Positions 23,238 to 35,247 of a stretch of DNA of 64,000 nucleotides are shown here, one piece after another. The position numbers and the translations under genes were made by a program. Origin of the DNA: Paratinospora sagittata (Eukaryota; Streptophyta; Magnoliopsida; Ranunculales; Menispermaceae); the NCBI GenBank assembly GCA_035771175.1, contig CM069607.1, positions 5,701,501-5,765,500 on the forward strand, written 5' to 3'. The notes beneath the pieces were generated by a model. That model searched no databases, was not told where the DNA came from, and saw only the letters and a program-made list of their open reading frames with translations. Within the stretch, counting starts at the first letter, position 1. Every line of letters begins with the position of its first letter.

Positions 23238-25557
23238 ATGTTGGGGGTGTTTAGCAGCTCGATCGTCACTCCGCCGGACGAGCTAGTCGCCGCCGGCAGC
23301 CGGACTCCGTCGCCGAAGATCACTTCGACGGCGCTGATCAACCGCTTCCTAGATACTCAAACCTCCGCCGTCTCGATTCAGATCGGCGATCAAGTTCAGT
23401 TGGCTTACACTCACCACAACGAGTCCGCGTTACAGCCAAGGTAACCGGCGAGTCGAAACTGCCGGAAATGCGGTTTTCTTCTTCTTTCTACTTAAATTAT
23501 AGTCAAAACTCACCTAAATTAGGAGAGTTTTAGATGATTCGAAAATAAGAATACAGTCTGAAAATGAAAATTTAGACTGAAAACAGCTGTTTTTCTAGTA
23601 AAATTCAAACTATTTTCGAGCATATCAATTAAACTGCATCTAAACCATGAACTTTTTTTTTTTAAACTTTGTACTTCTCCTAATCCATGAATTAGTGAGA
23701 TCGAGCGATCTTGACCGTCGGATCGGAATGCGCTGCACTAACTTTGATGCAGGTGAGGATCACCAGGACAGGCTCGTCCATCTGATATCCCATAACGCGC
23801 TAGGGACAAAAGCCTGACTGGTTGATCAGAGCCGCTGACCTCATGAATCTTCGGACCTTCGGAACAACCGAGAAATTTGAGGTTTTAACACACACTCGGA
23901 TTTCGACGGCTATGATTAACCAATCAAGATTATCTCAATCACGAATCGGTTGAGGTTAAGATTTCGAAATGGTGGTGGATGGTCACCTATGCATGAGTGA
24001 CACGTGGTGGATCTGACAGATTATCCTGCGAACGTGTGAGACGCTTCTCCCAAGGATGACAGTGTTGTGTGCGCTGTACAACTTGTAACCGGCCGCGTAG
24101 TACGTGGCTGTCAAATGGGTTTGGATTAGGAAGCGTGGTGTGCGGGTGCCATCGGAGGAATCAGAACCCAAAGAATCTCAATTTCATTACTAACGACACG
24201 TATACATTAACCCTCTTTTAACTACGGTTACTTTTCTTAACCAGGGTTTAGGTTTAAACTGACTTGGGAGGCTTAAGAGGGATTCTCCGTTGATTACGAA
24301 ACAGCCTAGTCTTTTTCTTACTCGACCTTTGCGTGCTGTGGTGTCTTATCTTTTTGACCATAAAAATAGTGCCGCGTGGAGGCCTACAAATTAAAGTTTG
24401 CAGTCTTTCATGTCTGATTGTCTGATGATAATAATTTCTATCAGCTAATATGATAATGGGACCCACATGCCTAACCCACCGTGATGGAAGATTCCCGAGA
24501 GAAGTTTTTCAAATTCCAAATAAATTTTTAAATAAAATATATTTTTTTTATGAATGTTAAAATGATCGAGAATACATATTCAAATATATATTTATAAAAC
24601 AAAAAAAAAATCAGTATGTGTATTGTTTTAAGCATAGTATATGTAGGTCGTAAAAAACATTTTTAATCTAAATTTAGGGGATGTGATACCTATTGACTCA
24701 AAAAAATTTTAAATATTTATTTCATTATGGGCTAAACGTTCGTCTTCACCTCATTAGGTGGATAACATTGATTTTGTTTAAAGATTATAGTCATGTTTAG
24801 GTACGTTCACACATTATTTTGTGAGATGTTTTTTTATTGATGATTGTCATGGGTGTATTAGTGCATATTATAGTCTTTTAGTGATGATTGTTATGAGTGC
24901 AGTAGTCTGTTCTGCACGTAAATTGTAATTAATTAAAAAATAATAAAAAAATATTTTTTAATTTTTTTTAATATCAATGTAATATGGGCTATGATTTGAG
25001 CTCATTTTTGTGTGATGGAGTGATAAAATCTATTAATGTGATTTTAATACGATTGGGGTGAAATGGGCAGATCATTTGCAGTGAAAGATGAAATATTCTG
25101 CTTGTTTGAAGGGGGGCTTGACAATTTGGGGAGCCTGAGGCAGCAATATGGAATGGCTAAATCTGCAAACGAGGTGATGCTGGTGATAGAAGCTTACAAG
25201 GCGCTGCGTGACCGTGCTCCTTACCCACCCAACCATGTGGTGGGTCATCTTAATGGCAATTTCGCCTTTGTGGTGTTTGATAAGTCGACTTCAACACTCT
25301 TTGTGGCTTCTGTAAGTAAAGATCTAAAATAGTTGTTATGGTTGGTATTGCTTTTATTGGCGAGAGAATTTAATTAGGAATGTTTGGTGTTGAACAGGAT
25401 CAATACGGTAAGGTTCCTTTGTACTGGGGAATCACTGCTGATGGGTTTGTGGCTTTTGCTGACGATGTGGAATTGCTCAAGGGTGCTTGTGGGAAGTCAC
25501 TTGCATCTTTTCCCCAAGGTAATTAAGGCCCTATTTCTTTGATGATTTGAATACATT

Positions 25558-25601
<44 letters not shown>

Positions 25602-26658
25602 TTTATTTTAGGAAATATTATTCTAATTATAAAAGAAAATAAATTGTAATTACATGTACAACAATATTGATTATTGGATCATGCACTTAAATCCAACCTA
25701 ACCTAATAGGCCCTTAAATCTAACTAAATTCAAAGCAACCCAATTCATGTGATCCGGATTAATGCACCGGTCAGTCGGATTGGTTGGTAGGATGATCAGA
25801 CTCACTAACAACCATGTATTCCTTTTGTACCTATAGTTAATTTTTTTTAAATTAATACATTTTTTTATAAGTTGTTACAAGTTGGAAAACGGGAATCCCA
25901 CCTCATGCTACGGCAATATGAGAGAAACAAGATACCTTTTTGACTTGTCACCAACTACACATAGTATAATAAATTGACAAATTAACAAGGGAATATTACT
26001 AGTGATTGATGATGCCATACTCCCAACCATTCTTTCAAGCTCGTCCTGTTTGTTTATTAATTAATTTTGGTGTTTTCTGTTATTGGATTACTTGCAGGAT
26101 GCTTCTATTTCACGGCAGTAGGTGGGCTGAGATGCTATGAGAACCCCAAGAGCAAGATAACTGCAGTTCCCGCTACTGATGAAGAAATATGGGGCGCCAC
26201 TTTTAAGGTGATTTAGAACAGCACATCTCTTATTATTTAACCCATCTCGACTCACTAGCTATATTCAGATTCAGCACTACAATTTTGTCAAAAAGTAAAG
26301 ATTGCTTCGTAAGGTAGACCTTAACAATCGACTCTGATATCACCCTAGATAGGTTTGGATCTCAATCAGTACTAATACTATCCCCACTTAAGAACCTCCA
26401 TGCCACCTCTGAGCTTAGGCATATGGTTTTTAACTCCTAAAGGCCTAAACATACGATGAACTATTTAGTTTTCAATACGGGATTAATTGTTTTTTGTCTA
26501 ACACACATTCAAAGTTATACTAAGTAATTATATTCTTCTCTACTTTTTTTTATTAAAATAAATTGTTAATTAGTCATATCTATATATATTTGATTTTGAC
26601 ATTTGATTTAATTTCTCAGGTGGAAGGTCCAGCTGCAGTTCTTGCAGCAACAAAGTAA
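23238..26658 (+). CDS. TSJT1: Stem-specific TSJT1-like / aluminium-induced protein (DUF3700)
   Basis: Five exons: 23238..23440, 25071..25311, 25398..25518, 26098..26207 and 26620..26658, total 237 residues, all GT-AG with the frame closed at TAA 26656-26658. The product matches the plant family annotated as stem-specific protein TSJT1 or aluminium-induced protein with YGL and LRDR motifs. The fold resembles class II glutamine amidotransferase domains, but the biochemical role is not established. LRDR is at residues 113-116; the YGL motif reads YGM (94-96). Length agrees with the family (about 230-255). The first intron is 1630 bp, with a GC-richer segment at about 23700-24180; intron 3 contains an AT microsatellite at 25562-25598. 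The gene converges on the pectate lyase gene. Confidence 0.93.
25562..25598 (+). repeat. AT dinucleotide microsatellite
   Basis: About 18 TA units in intron 3 of the TSJT1-like gene; likely polymorphic. Confidence 0.95.
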
Positions 26659-27572
26659 GAAACTCTTTCTTCTTCCCCTGGGTTCCAGCCAGTACTTCTG
26701 CAAGCTTTGTGGTTGTAAAAGTAGAGGTGGGAATGAGTGCACTGTAAATCACAAAGTAGACTTGATGGACTAGCTGAGTGTTTATTTATAAGGACACTTT
26801 GGAGATTTGGTGGGCATAAAGTAAATTACATTAGATGGATCGATGTCAGTTTACTTGTAATACACTTTGTAAATTGGGCCCGTTTGTTATTATTATATGG
26901 TTGTTGTGCTCACTGAAATCTCTCTAATAAAGTATGTAGCGGTTGGGTTTTGTTTTATTTTAATGGAATGAGTTATCAATGAATTGGAATTGGGCAATTA
27001 CTCTATGAATTTGTGCAGTATATATCTGTTTAGTATAAATATTAGGTAAGCAATCAATGGTTGATAGTTTTGATATTCTTTGCGAGTCTTGAAGCACAAG
27101 AACAGAGTAAAGAAAATAGCTCCAATTGGTTGCTCTTTTGGGCCTGCTTCCTTGAATTCTAGACTTTCTTGGTATTGGAATTGCTTTATAATCTTTGAAA
27201 TTTTAGGATGATTTTGATTTTTGATCATTAAAATCATGAAACTAAACTTATCTCTGGCTTGAAATTCATGGAAGAAATTGAATTTTAGAAGATGACACAT
27301 CTGAAACACACGAATATCCTTCAATACTAAATTTGAACTTTAGAAATAGGTTTTCAAATATAATTAGCCTGATACCACTAGTATAAACTTTGGAGGTTAA
27401 TTGTTCTCCCTATATAATCTCAAGTTCTAAACAGAACCATATATATATATATATACTTTCATCCTTATTACAGGTAAAAATCCAACAAAACAAAATACAA
27501 GAATATCTATTTGTATATATAATGAAAGTAAGAATATATAAACCCTTTTCAATATCAAGAAACTTGAAGTAC
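26659..27572. other. Convergent intergenic region
   Basis: 914 bp between the stops of the TSJT1-like and pectate lyase genes, holding both 3' UTRs. A minus-strand frame at 26998-27324 opens with TTG and was not accepted as a gene. Confidence 0.6.
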
Positions 27573-29631
27573 TCATCGGATCAACATGCACTGTCTTAGC
27601 TTTTCTCCAAAGAGGACACCAGAGCACTTGGTCACCAATCTGGCAATCTCATTTGTAGGCCTAATTGGAAGATTATAAGATGGGAACTCACTCTCAGGAG
27701 AGCTCAGTGTGCCATAAACCAAGAACTGGTGAAAAGTTGCACCATGCAGCAGCAAGTCCTTTGATGACTCTATTGTTGGTGTTAAATCAGAGGTGAACTC
27801 ATCATGCCATGGTGTCACCTCTAACCTATGCCCAGGCTCAAACACGTTTAGCTCCGAGAAGATCTTTGCATGCACTCTCCCTCCAATTGCGTAGTAATGC
27901 CAATCTCTATAGTAATTGTTCGCAACATGGCAGTACCCCCACCTGTTTCAAAGTGCATAACTAATTTAGGGTTAGTGCAATGGCTAAAAACCGATCTTTA
28001 CAAAGTACGAGTCTTGAGTTTGAATCTCATCTTAAGAGCCACTTGGCCCCGAAGATTTACCCCTAATCAGGTGCTTTAAGAAGTGGTCATGAGTGAGAGT
28101 TGTTGCCCTGTGACCTGGTGGTTTTGGGTTCAAGTCGTGGAAACAGCCTATTGCGATGAAGCTTAATGTAGTTTGACTCTTCCCCTGAGCTATATAGGTG
28201 GAAACTTCATACACTGGGCTAGTTTCTCTAAGAAGTCTGAAATTTAAAACACCAAAACAGAAGTACAAAACTTAAATAGAGAACTACTTGAATGAACTAG
28301 ATTTTGAGGGCTTAGAAGGTTCTATAATATCAATAAAGTACCTGCAATGGGGCATCCTTTGGTTAGAAGATTCAAACCAGTTCCTATACACTGTAACCCG
28401 TAGAATCTGATCAATGGTATCTTGATCAGAAGCTCCTAACAACATGTTAAAGTTGTGATTTGAGAGATAACAATTTGAGATGGTGACGTCAGTTGATCCT
28501 TGAAGAACTGTAACTAGTCCCAAATATGCATCTCGAGATGTTAAATGATCGATCCATACTCGCTTTGTTCCATCAAAAACATGGACGGTATCGCTTTGTC
28601 CGGTGGACACAACCTCAAAATTATGCAAGATCACATTCTCTACTCTTGCTAGAACAAGGCCTTTCCCTTTGATTGTCACATCCACTCCTCTTCCATCAAT
28701 TGTGGTATGTGAGTTGATCCAAAGCTTTTCTTTGAGGTTAATTACCATGCTATTTTTGAAAGTGATCCAAGCACCTCCCTTGTTCTTCCCGGCAAAGTTA
28801 ACTGCATGACGAAGGGTGCCTGGAGCCGGATTTTTCTGGTCATTGTCATCGGAGCGGGTGACAAGGTAGTATGACCCGCCTGCGCCACCGGTGACTCCAG
28901 CTGCAAATCCAACTGCACATTTTTGGAGCTTATTTCCTTGTGCACAAGCTCTGTATTGGCACTTGGTGCCATCGGCAAAGCAAGCTGGATTTTTAATTTT
29001 CTCTGAAGAATCAAAGAGCTTCCCTTGAATCTTGTTCTTATAATCAATTCTTGTTGCGTTCTGTTTGTACTGAATAAGCTCTTGAACCCAAATTTGAGCT
29101 GTTTTAGCATTCTCTAATGCATGCTTAGAGAAGTCTATAATTGCTTCTGGGATGTAATCCTGCAATTTTTTAGTATAAAAAAGAGGTGAACCAAGATTAA
29201 TTAGATAAGTGCAAATATAGAATATTAATTAAGTTGGATCAAATTTAATTAGCAAGATCTTTTAAACTTACAAATGCAATATGAAAAGATGAACTTACTG
29301 AAGTTGTGAGATTATTGGGACCGGAACACATCAAAATGCGAAGAACAAGGCTATCCAACTTCCTATGAACTTCTTCATACTTTGAAGACAAAAACTCTTG
29401 TAAAATCAAGGGAACTTGATCAAATTCCTGAAAAATATGATCAATAACCAGTCTTTCTTCTTTCAACATCATCTTCAAGTCCCTCTCGATAACATAAAGG
29501 TTCTTTACAACATTGTTTCTCAAATCATCAGTCATTGTAACCAAATGATCATCACCAACAGCAAGTGATGAGTTTCCATAACAACAAAAACCCATTATCA
29601 AGATTTGACACAAGATCATCCAAACACCCAT
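27573..29631 (-). CDS. Divergent pectate lyase-family protein with helical N-terminal region
   Basis: Three exons: complement(29299..29631), (28342..29159) and (27573..27942), total 506 residues. A signal peptide (residues 1 to about 24) is followed by a helical, charged region to about residue 165, then a family-1 pectate lyase beta-helix (from about 171 to 460), with GTLRHAV, TIDGRG, VWIDH (312-316), RMPHCR (379-384) and HVANNYYRDWHYYAIGG. Family members cleave de-esterified pectin in the wall using calcium. The RxPxxR catalytic motif is kept (R379, R384). Where typical plant enzymes read ADGLVD, this one reads YLGLVT, so both calcium-binding aspartates are gone; the usual HHNEV or HHDKV reads NHNFN; DGD before WIDH reads QSD. 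Activity is therefore doubtful. Intron 2 (399 bp) carries SINE-like DNA. Confidence 0.9.
27960..28075 (+). mobile_element. SINE-like sequence in pectate lyase intron 2
   Basis: An A-box-like TTAGTGCAATGGCTAA and B-box-like GAGTTTGAATCTC spaced about 50 bp apart, antisense to the host gene. Ends are uncertain. Confidence 0.45.
28093..28235 (+). mobile_element. Second SINE-like sequence, GTGGAAACAGCC type
   Basis: The segment GGGTTCAAGTCGTGGAAACAGCC starting near 28124 and a 3' block CACTGGGCTAG near 28212-28222 match the layout of a common eudicot SINE group. It is degenerate, lies next to the previous SINE and is antisense to the host intron. Confidence 0.55.
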
Positions 29632-30708
29632 TATTGCAACTATTGCAATACATACAATGTCTATATATATATATATGTGATCTTCTTATGTATATATTAA
29701 ACCTGACCAGCACCTATTGCAAGATTAATATCTATATATATACACATGAAATGCAAAGAAAGATTGGACATAGGTCACGTTGATCAGAGGGTTTGGAGGA
29801 TTAACAAAACTAGAAAGCCCCTTCAAACTAAACCTCGTGAGAAATCAATCATTGGTTTGTTTCTCCACTTTTTTTTTTTTTTTTTTTTTTGGTTATAAAA
29901 AAGAAGTTAGCTAGATTTCTTCTTCTCTTACTTCTTCCCTTTAGCTTTTTTACATAACCGTTTTTCATAGTTGAGAAGGTCGAACGACATGCTTTTTACC
30001 GATCAGACACTCCAGAAGCTGGTTAATAATTGAAAATCAAATCAATGGATTTGATTTCTGGTTTATGGGCCCACACTCAGGAATGAAAAGTCTGCACTGA
30101 TTTGTTTGATTTTCCAATTAATATAACGCGTGAGAAGCAGGGGCAATTTTAACTAATTGTGGGGTCTTGGCTTTTGGAGGGGCTGTTTACTTAACCGGAA
30201 TTTAATACAAGAAAAGGGCAACAGTTGGTAACTGTAGGTGCGTTTAAGGACGTCTTTATTAGGCTTAAAGTGAGGTTCAAAAGTTTTGGATTGGGCCCAC
30301 ATACCCATCAAATCGCAGCCGTTTGATTGGTGAGGTTTTCTGGTCATGTGACTATGTATGATGAAGAATAGGAAAGATCGGTTTTAAAAATAATTTTGAA
30401 GGTATTTGACAACATCTATTTTTATTTAAATTATAATAAAAATATAAAAAAAAATTTATTTTAAGAAGAAATTGAGTGATACCAACTTTTTTTAAAAATA
30501 CTTCTTTTGAAAGCGTTTATCGAAAAAATGCTTTTAGAAAAACTTTTCCAATCGGCCACCAAAGTAACTTGGTGAATTTAATAAAATATTTTGATAGCAA
30601 AGAAGAAAGAGATATGAAAGAGTTTTCTCGAGAAATAACTGGTGAAGAAAGTTTTATTGTTGTTAGTTGATTGTACATGAAAAATATTTTTATGAATGTA
30701 ACAAACTG

Positions 30709-30890
30709 ACGGTGGTTTGGTTCAGTGGTCAGGTGCAAGCGTACCTACTTTGAAGGTTTCGAATTCAAGTTACCTCCCTCTACTTATTAGCCGACGACGT
30801 ACTTAAGTATTTGTGGTCGTGTTCCAGAAAAATTAGTAAGGACGTAAGTTTCCGATACACGCTAATCTAAATATATATAAAACGAGAATA
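30709..30890 (+). mobile_element. SINE, copy 1 of a local pair
   Basis: A-box-like TGGTTCAGTGGTCAGG (about 30717-30732) and B-box-like GGTTTCGAATTC are followed by a body that aligns with 37530-37655, including CTTAAGTA, TTGTGG and CGATAYNCG...ATCTAAA blocks. Shared body plus tRNA-like boxes support one SINE family. Confidence 0.65.
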
Positions 30891-30969
30891 CTAAGAAAAT
30901 TTACTTTCAAGGCTAGATCAATGTTGATGAAACTTGATCCTTTGCACTCAATATCATTTACTTTCACCA

Positions 30970-31070
30970 AAGAGGTGTTGGCCAAGTAGTTGAGTAGAAG
31001 GATAACGAGTTCGAGCAAATCCACTTGTGCCCCTCTAAGGTATGAATCTAAATGGAGATTTTTTTGAGTT
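30970..31070 (+). mobile_element. SINE-like sequence
   Basis: TGTTGGCCAAGTAGTTGAG (A-box-like) and AACGAGTTCGAGCAAATCC (B-box-like) about 35 bp apart. No tail or target duplication was recognised. Confidence 0.4.
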
Positions 31071-32309
31071 TTAGGAGGTGTCCTTTTGTGGACTAAGGGC
31101 TTACATCCCCTTAAGGTCAGCTTGTGCTTACCTTAATAAGGTTGTTCAAAATGACTGTCCAACCCATTCCAATCTTAGCAAATTAGTTTGCGGCTGTTGC
31201 TAAATATGCCAAACATTTTGATTGAATATGCCCCGCCGGTTCTAAGGTTTGAATACACTCACGCTAAAACACGGTTTGTATTCTTTACTTAGATCAATTC
31301 CAAAATATGTTTCTATGATATCTTCGCCTCGGATACTGAAGCATTTGAAATTTGTCCAACGAGTACAACCAAAAAAAATAAGAATTTGAATATGTGATTT
31401 TTAGAAAAGTGTGTACTCCACCAAAATAATAGTTTGAAAACACTTCAATCAAAGATGATGAGTAACAATTCTCCTTTTTTTTTTTTTTTTTTTTTTGGTT
31501 TTTCATTTGGATTCCCTACCCTCTAGGTAAGATTAATCTGCGTTTGAATACTATAGGGGTATTGGGTAGTTCTGTCCAAGTAGGTGCGATTAAGGTGATA
31601 CGAGTTTCGATCATGAGACATTCACTATTTAACCACCTTTAATACATATTTTCAATCATCTGTACTGCACCACGTTAAATTGAATAACACTCCCGCGTGA
31701 TAAAAAGTAACAAATACTATTAATTAATTAAAAGTAAATAAAAAATAAAAACCTCTTGTTACTGTTATTGTTATTACTCATAAAATCTAGAATGTTTGAA
31801 GGTTCAAAATCAACAATAATGCATTATTCATTGGAATTTGATGTTATTATAAAAAATAAAATAAGGAATAACACGAAAATAACCCCTTATCAAGTAAAAT
31901 AAGCAGCATATAATAGACCCAAAAGTAATCTAACCATTTTCTGATACCCACATTAATGGAAGCTGCATGCACCGAGTTGCCTTTTTTTTTCATTACAAAA
32001 TGAGAAGTTTAATTTGAAAGCACTTTTTTTTTTTTTTTGGATAAGTACACATTTATTGGTTAATCATGAATCCATCAATCCATGTGAAACATGTGTATAA
32101 GTGGAATATTTTCTTATGAATAGCAAAATATTTTTAGTACTAACCTATACTCTAGAGAAAGTTAAGCGAATACTTAAACAAATAAAATAAAAAAGTGAAA
32201 AAGTTAAGCAAAGATTTACTAGCAATAGAAAAACAAAAGAAGCACTAGTTTCCACCTTAGATATATTCAAGATAGAGTCATTAATTAAAATTAATTAAAA
32301 TATTATAGA

Positions 32310-34449
32310 AAAATATATTGATGTTTCCCTCTTTCCACTTCTCTTCTTCTTCTTCTGTTCATCAATTTCACTGTTTTCAATCCATTACTTCAAATCTACC
32401 TCTCTCCCTTCACAGAAAAAGTAAAAGACCAGAAATTCTTACTGCATGAATTGATATCAACGGATTTTATACATATCTAAAGGTGATTTTTTTTTTTTTT
32501 CTTAGTTCGGTTCTCAATTTAATCTTATAAGCTTGTTTACTTGTACTTTTGTGTTGTTTTTTCTTTGTTTGTGAAACCCTAGAATTGAATCGCTGTAAAA
32601 GCGGATTATTTTGATTGGGAATTGTTTGTTTGTGATTCCAATGGTAAGGTCTTTTTGCTTCTGTTTTATCTTCTTGATGCGTTTTTTTAGTGTTATGGAT
32701 TGAACTGTCTTAGAGTAGCTGAACTGAGGATCACTGTGTGTGTTGTTGCTGTAGCAGTTTTTTAGGTCATATATTTGCATATGTGAGATAGTTAGTGAAA
32801 AGGTGTGTTTGATTGAATGAGATTATTGACAATGTGAGAAGGTCTACAGCCTTCTCTTTTTAAATTAGAATTTTTGGTTGGTTAGGGTTGGCATGGGAAG
32901 GGGTTCATTAGAGATTGGAAGTGTTCAGTTATCAATTAGATCCCTGTCCTTAGTTATGAGGATTGGCCGCTTGCTTGGTATACAAAATGAATGAGAAAAA
33001 TTTTCTTTGTTATTTATCGATTCGAATCTATCATAGATATGTAATCACTGAGGTAAGAACAAAGATTTCAGTTGTGGTGTTTCTCTTCCAATAGTGTCAT
33101 ACTTCACTGTTATGCTTTTTTAATTTTATGTTTTAACCCTTTCTTCTTAGTAGAGGAACGATGAAATAGAAGGAAATTAGTTCAACTATTCAAGGAAAAT
33201 AAATAAATAATGTAAGCTGTCAATACAGATGCATGTTATACACGTAAATACATGCGTGTCAAGTGAGTAAATGCATAATTGAATGTGTGTGAAATATTCT
33301 AAATTGTAATGACTACTGCTATGTTAGTCCTGTTTCAAAATTCTTAGAAAGGGATGGCTTAGTTATTTAAATGGAAATCAATTTCAAAGGGGAAAATAGG
33401 AAAATTAAGGGCGCACACGCACTTCTTTATTCATCAGTAGAATACTTTGTTGTTATTCCAATGTTTATGGTGTATTGTGAGTGGTTGGATGGCCAGCCTA
33501 GCCTCCTGTTGCATTCTCTCTCGTTCTATTTGGCATCACTTTTGGACTGTGACGGGGGCATTTATGGTAGAGGTTTATGTGGTATTTTTCATTTAAGTGT
33601 TTAGGGCTCTATTGTATTGACACGAGTTGTGTACTTGTGTGGAAGAAGCGAATTCATGTGGCTAAACTCTTATAATTGGGAAAAGGTTTTGTTGAATTGA
33701 GTTGAGTCAAGTTGCTTTATTGTACTGACAAAGGTTTTCAAGGAATGAAAGCATAAATATTCATCATTTATTTCATATTTCTCTTTTATTTTTTATTTAA
33801 CAAACCTTAGAAACCCTTAGTTTTTTTGAAAACCCACCCATTACAAAAAGGGGTATTTAATATCCTTACCAGTCAAAATTGCTACTTATTGGAACAAGTT
33901 GGAAACACCCTTTTAGTTTTTTAATTTAAATGATTGAAGGGTGATGGAATTGCGGTATGTGAACACTATTTTCTTAGTTAATATGTTTGTGCAACCAGAT
34001 TCAAAGTAGAATCTTACTGTTTCATGCTTCGTTATTTATCATGAATTGACAAATAGTCAAATATATCAGCATTAGCCATCTATGATGACTTTATTTTATA
34101 CAAGTGAGAGAAAGCCCTGGAATATTGAGCTTTCTCATACTTCAATCTCCATTTAGGTGCTAAAAGTCAAGTGTTCTCTAAGCATTACATGAAAATGCTT
34201 TTAAAATGAATTGATTAGTATTTGATTCTTAGATCTTTCTTCCCCTAATCTGCTTAGCTGTTAACTTGTGTTATTAATAATACTAATTCACGTTCAGAGG
34301 AATTTATATCTATTTGCTCTTCTTTTGCATGAGATCACATTGATTCTCTTACTTGTCCATTGAAAATAACTCGCTCCTCATTTTCCCAGTCTTGTGCACA
34401 CTAAAGCCAGAAGCATAAAGGTTATCTCCTAAGCATAACTATTACCTGT
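32310..34449 (+). other. Probable leader exon and 5' UTR intron of NF-YC
   Basis: A CT-rich stretch (about 32310-32420) resembles a transcribed leader. A strong donor AATG|GTAAGG at 32643/32644 and an acceptor TTCCCAG at about 34388 would define a leader intron of about 1.7 kb before ATG 34450. NF-YC genes often have such introns. This is inferred, without transcript evidence. Confidence 0.45.
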
Positions 34450-35247
34450 ATGGATCAGCAAGGCCATGGACAGCCCCCCTCCATGGGGGTTGTTAGTAGC
34501 ACAGCTCAAATGCCATATGGTGCAGCGGCATATCAGTCTAACCAAATGGTTGGGTCCAATCCTCCCGGTCCAGTCATCACATCGTCAGGTTCTATGCAGC
34601 CCACCAGTCAGCCAGCAGCCTTCTCTGCCTCCCCATCTCATCTTGCACAACACCAACTTGCTTATCAACACATACACCAGCAGCAGCAACGGCAACTCCA
34701 TCAACAACTTCAAACTTTTTGGGCAAACCAGTACCAAGAAATCGAACAGACAACCGACTTCAAGAACCATAGTCTTCCATTGGCAAGGATCAAGAAGATT
34801 ATGAAGGCAGACGAGGATGTGAAGATGATAGCAGCAGAGGCTCCAGTCATATTTGCTATGGCATGTGAGATGTTCATTTTGGAATTAACTCTACGTTCAT
34901 GGAACCATACAGAAGAGAATAAGCGTAGGACGCTCCAAAAAAATGACATTGCTGCGGCAATCACAAGAACTGATATCTTTGATTTTCTTGTTGATATTGT
35001 TCCAAGGGAGGATTTAAAAGATGAGGTACTTGCTATTCCAAGAGGAGGTGCTCTGCCTGTTGGAGCTCCAGCTGACTCGCTTCCGTACTTTTATATGCCC
35101 GCTCAGAATTCACCGCAGATTGGAGCCCCAGGTATGATCACGGGGAAACTGGTGGTGGATCAGGTGGTATATGCCCAACAGGCCCACCCTTACATGGCAC
35201 CACAGATGTGGTCGCAACATCAGCCGCAACAGCAGACAGAATCTTGA
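34450..35247 (+). CDS. NF-YC9: Nuclear transcription factor Y subunit C (NF-YC3/9-like)
   Basis: A single coding exon of 265 residues starting at ATG 34450. NF-YC pairs with NF-YB through a histone fold, and the dimer joins NF-YA to bind CCAAT boxes; in plants it also works with CONSTANS-type proteins and in gibberellin and abscisic-acid responses. The H2A-like histone fold spans about residues 108-186 (LPLARIKKIMKADEDVKMI, then NKRRTLQKNDIAAAITRTD and FDFLVDIVPR). The N terminus is Q-rich (residues 67-89), and the C terminus ends in PQ-rich sequence. Length and motifs match the NF-YC3/NF-YC9 group; the exact orthologue is less certain. Confidence 0.95.
   Translation: MDQQGHGQPPSMGVVSSTAQMPYGAAAYQSNQMVGSNPPGPVITSSGSMQPTSQPAAFSASPSHLAQHQLAYQHIHQQQQRQLHQQLQTFWANQYQEIEQTTDFKNHSLPLARIKKIMKADEDVKMIAAEAPVIFAMACEMFILELTLRSWNHTEENKRRTLQKNDIAAAITRTDIFDFLVDIVPREDLKDEVLAIPRGGALPVGAPADSLPYFYMPAQNSPQIGAPGMITGKLVVDQVVYAQQAHPYMAPQMWSQHQPQQQTES

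Larger units (their letters stand above)
29632..32300. other. Intergenic region upstream of pectate lyase and NF-YC
   Basis: No supported gene. It contains poly-T tracts (29869-29891, 31475-31497), SINE copies (30709-30890, about 30970-31070) and AT-rich DNA. The pectate lyase promoter lies in 29632-30350. Confidence 0.55.

Noticed and set aside
26998..27324. 108-residue minus-strand frame
   Set aside because: Starts with TTG, no recognised domain; lies in the convergent 3' region. Possibly an old transposon scrap.
33371..33604. 77-residue frame in the NF-YC leader region
   Set aside because: Lies in the inferred leader intron and resembles no known protein.
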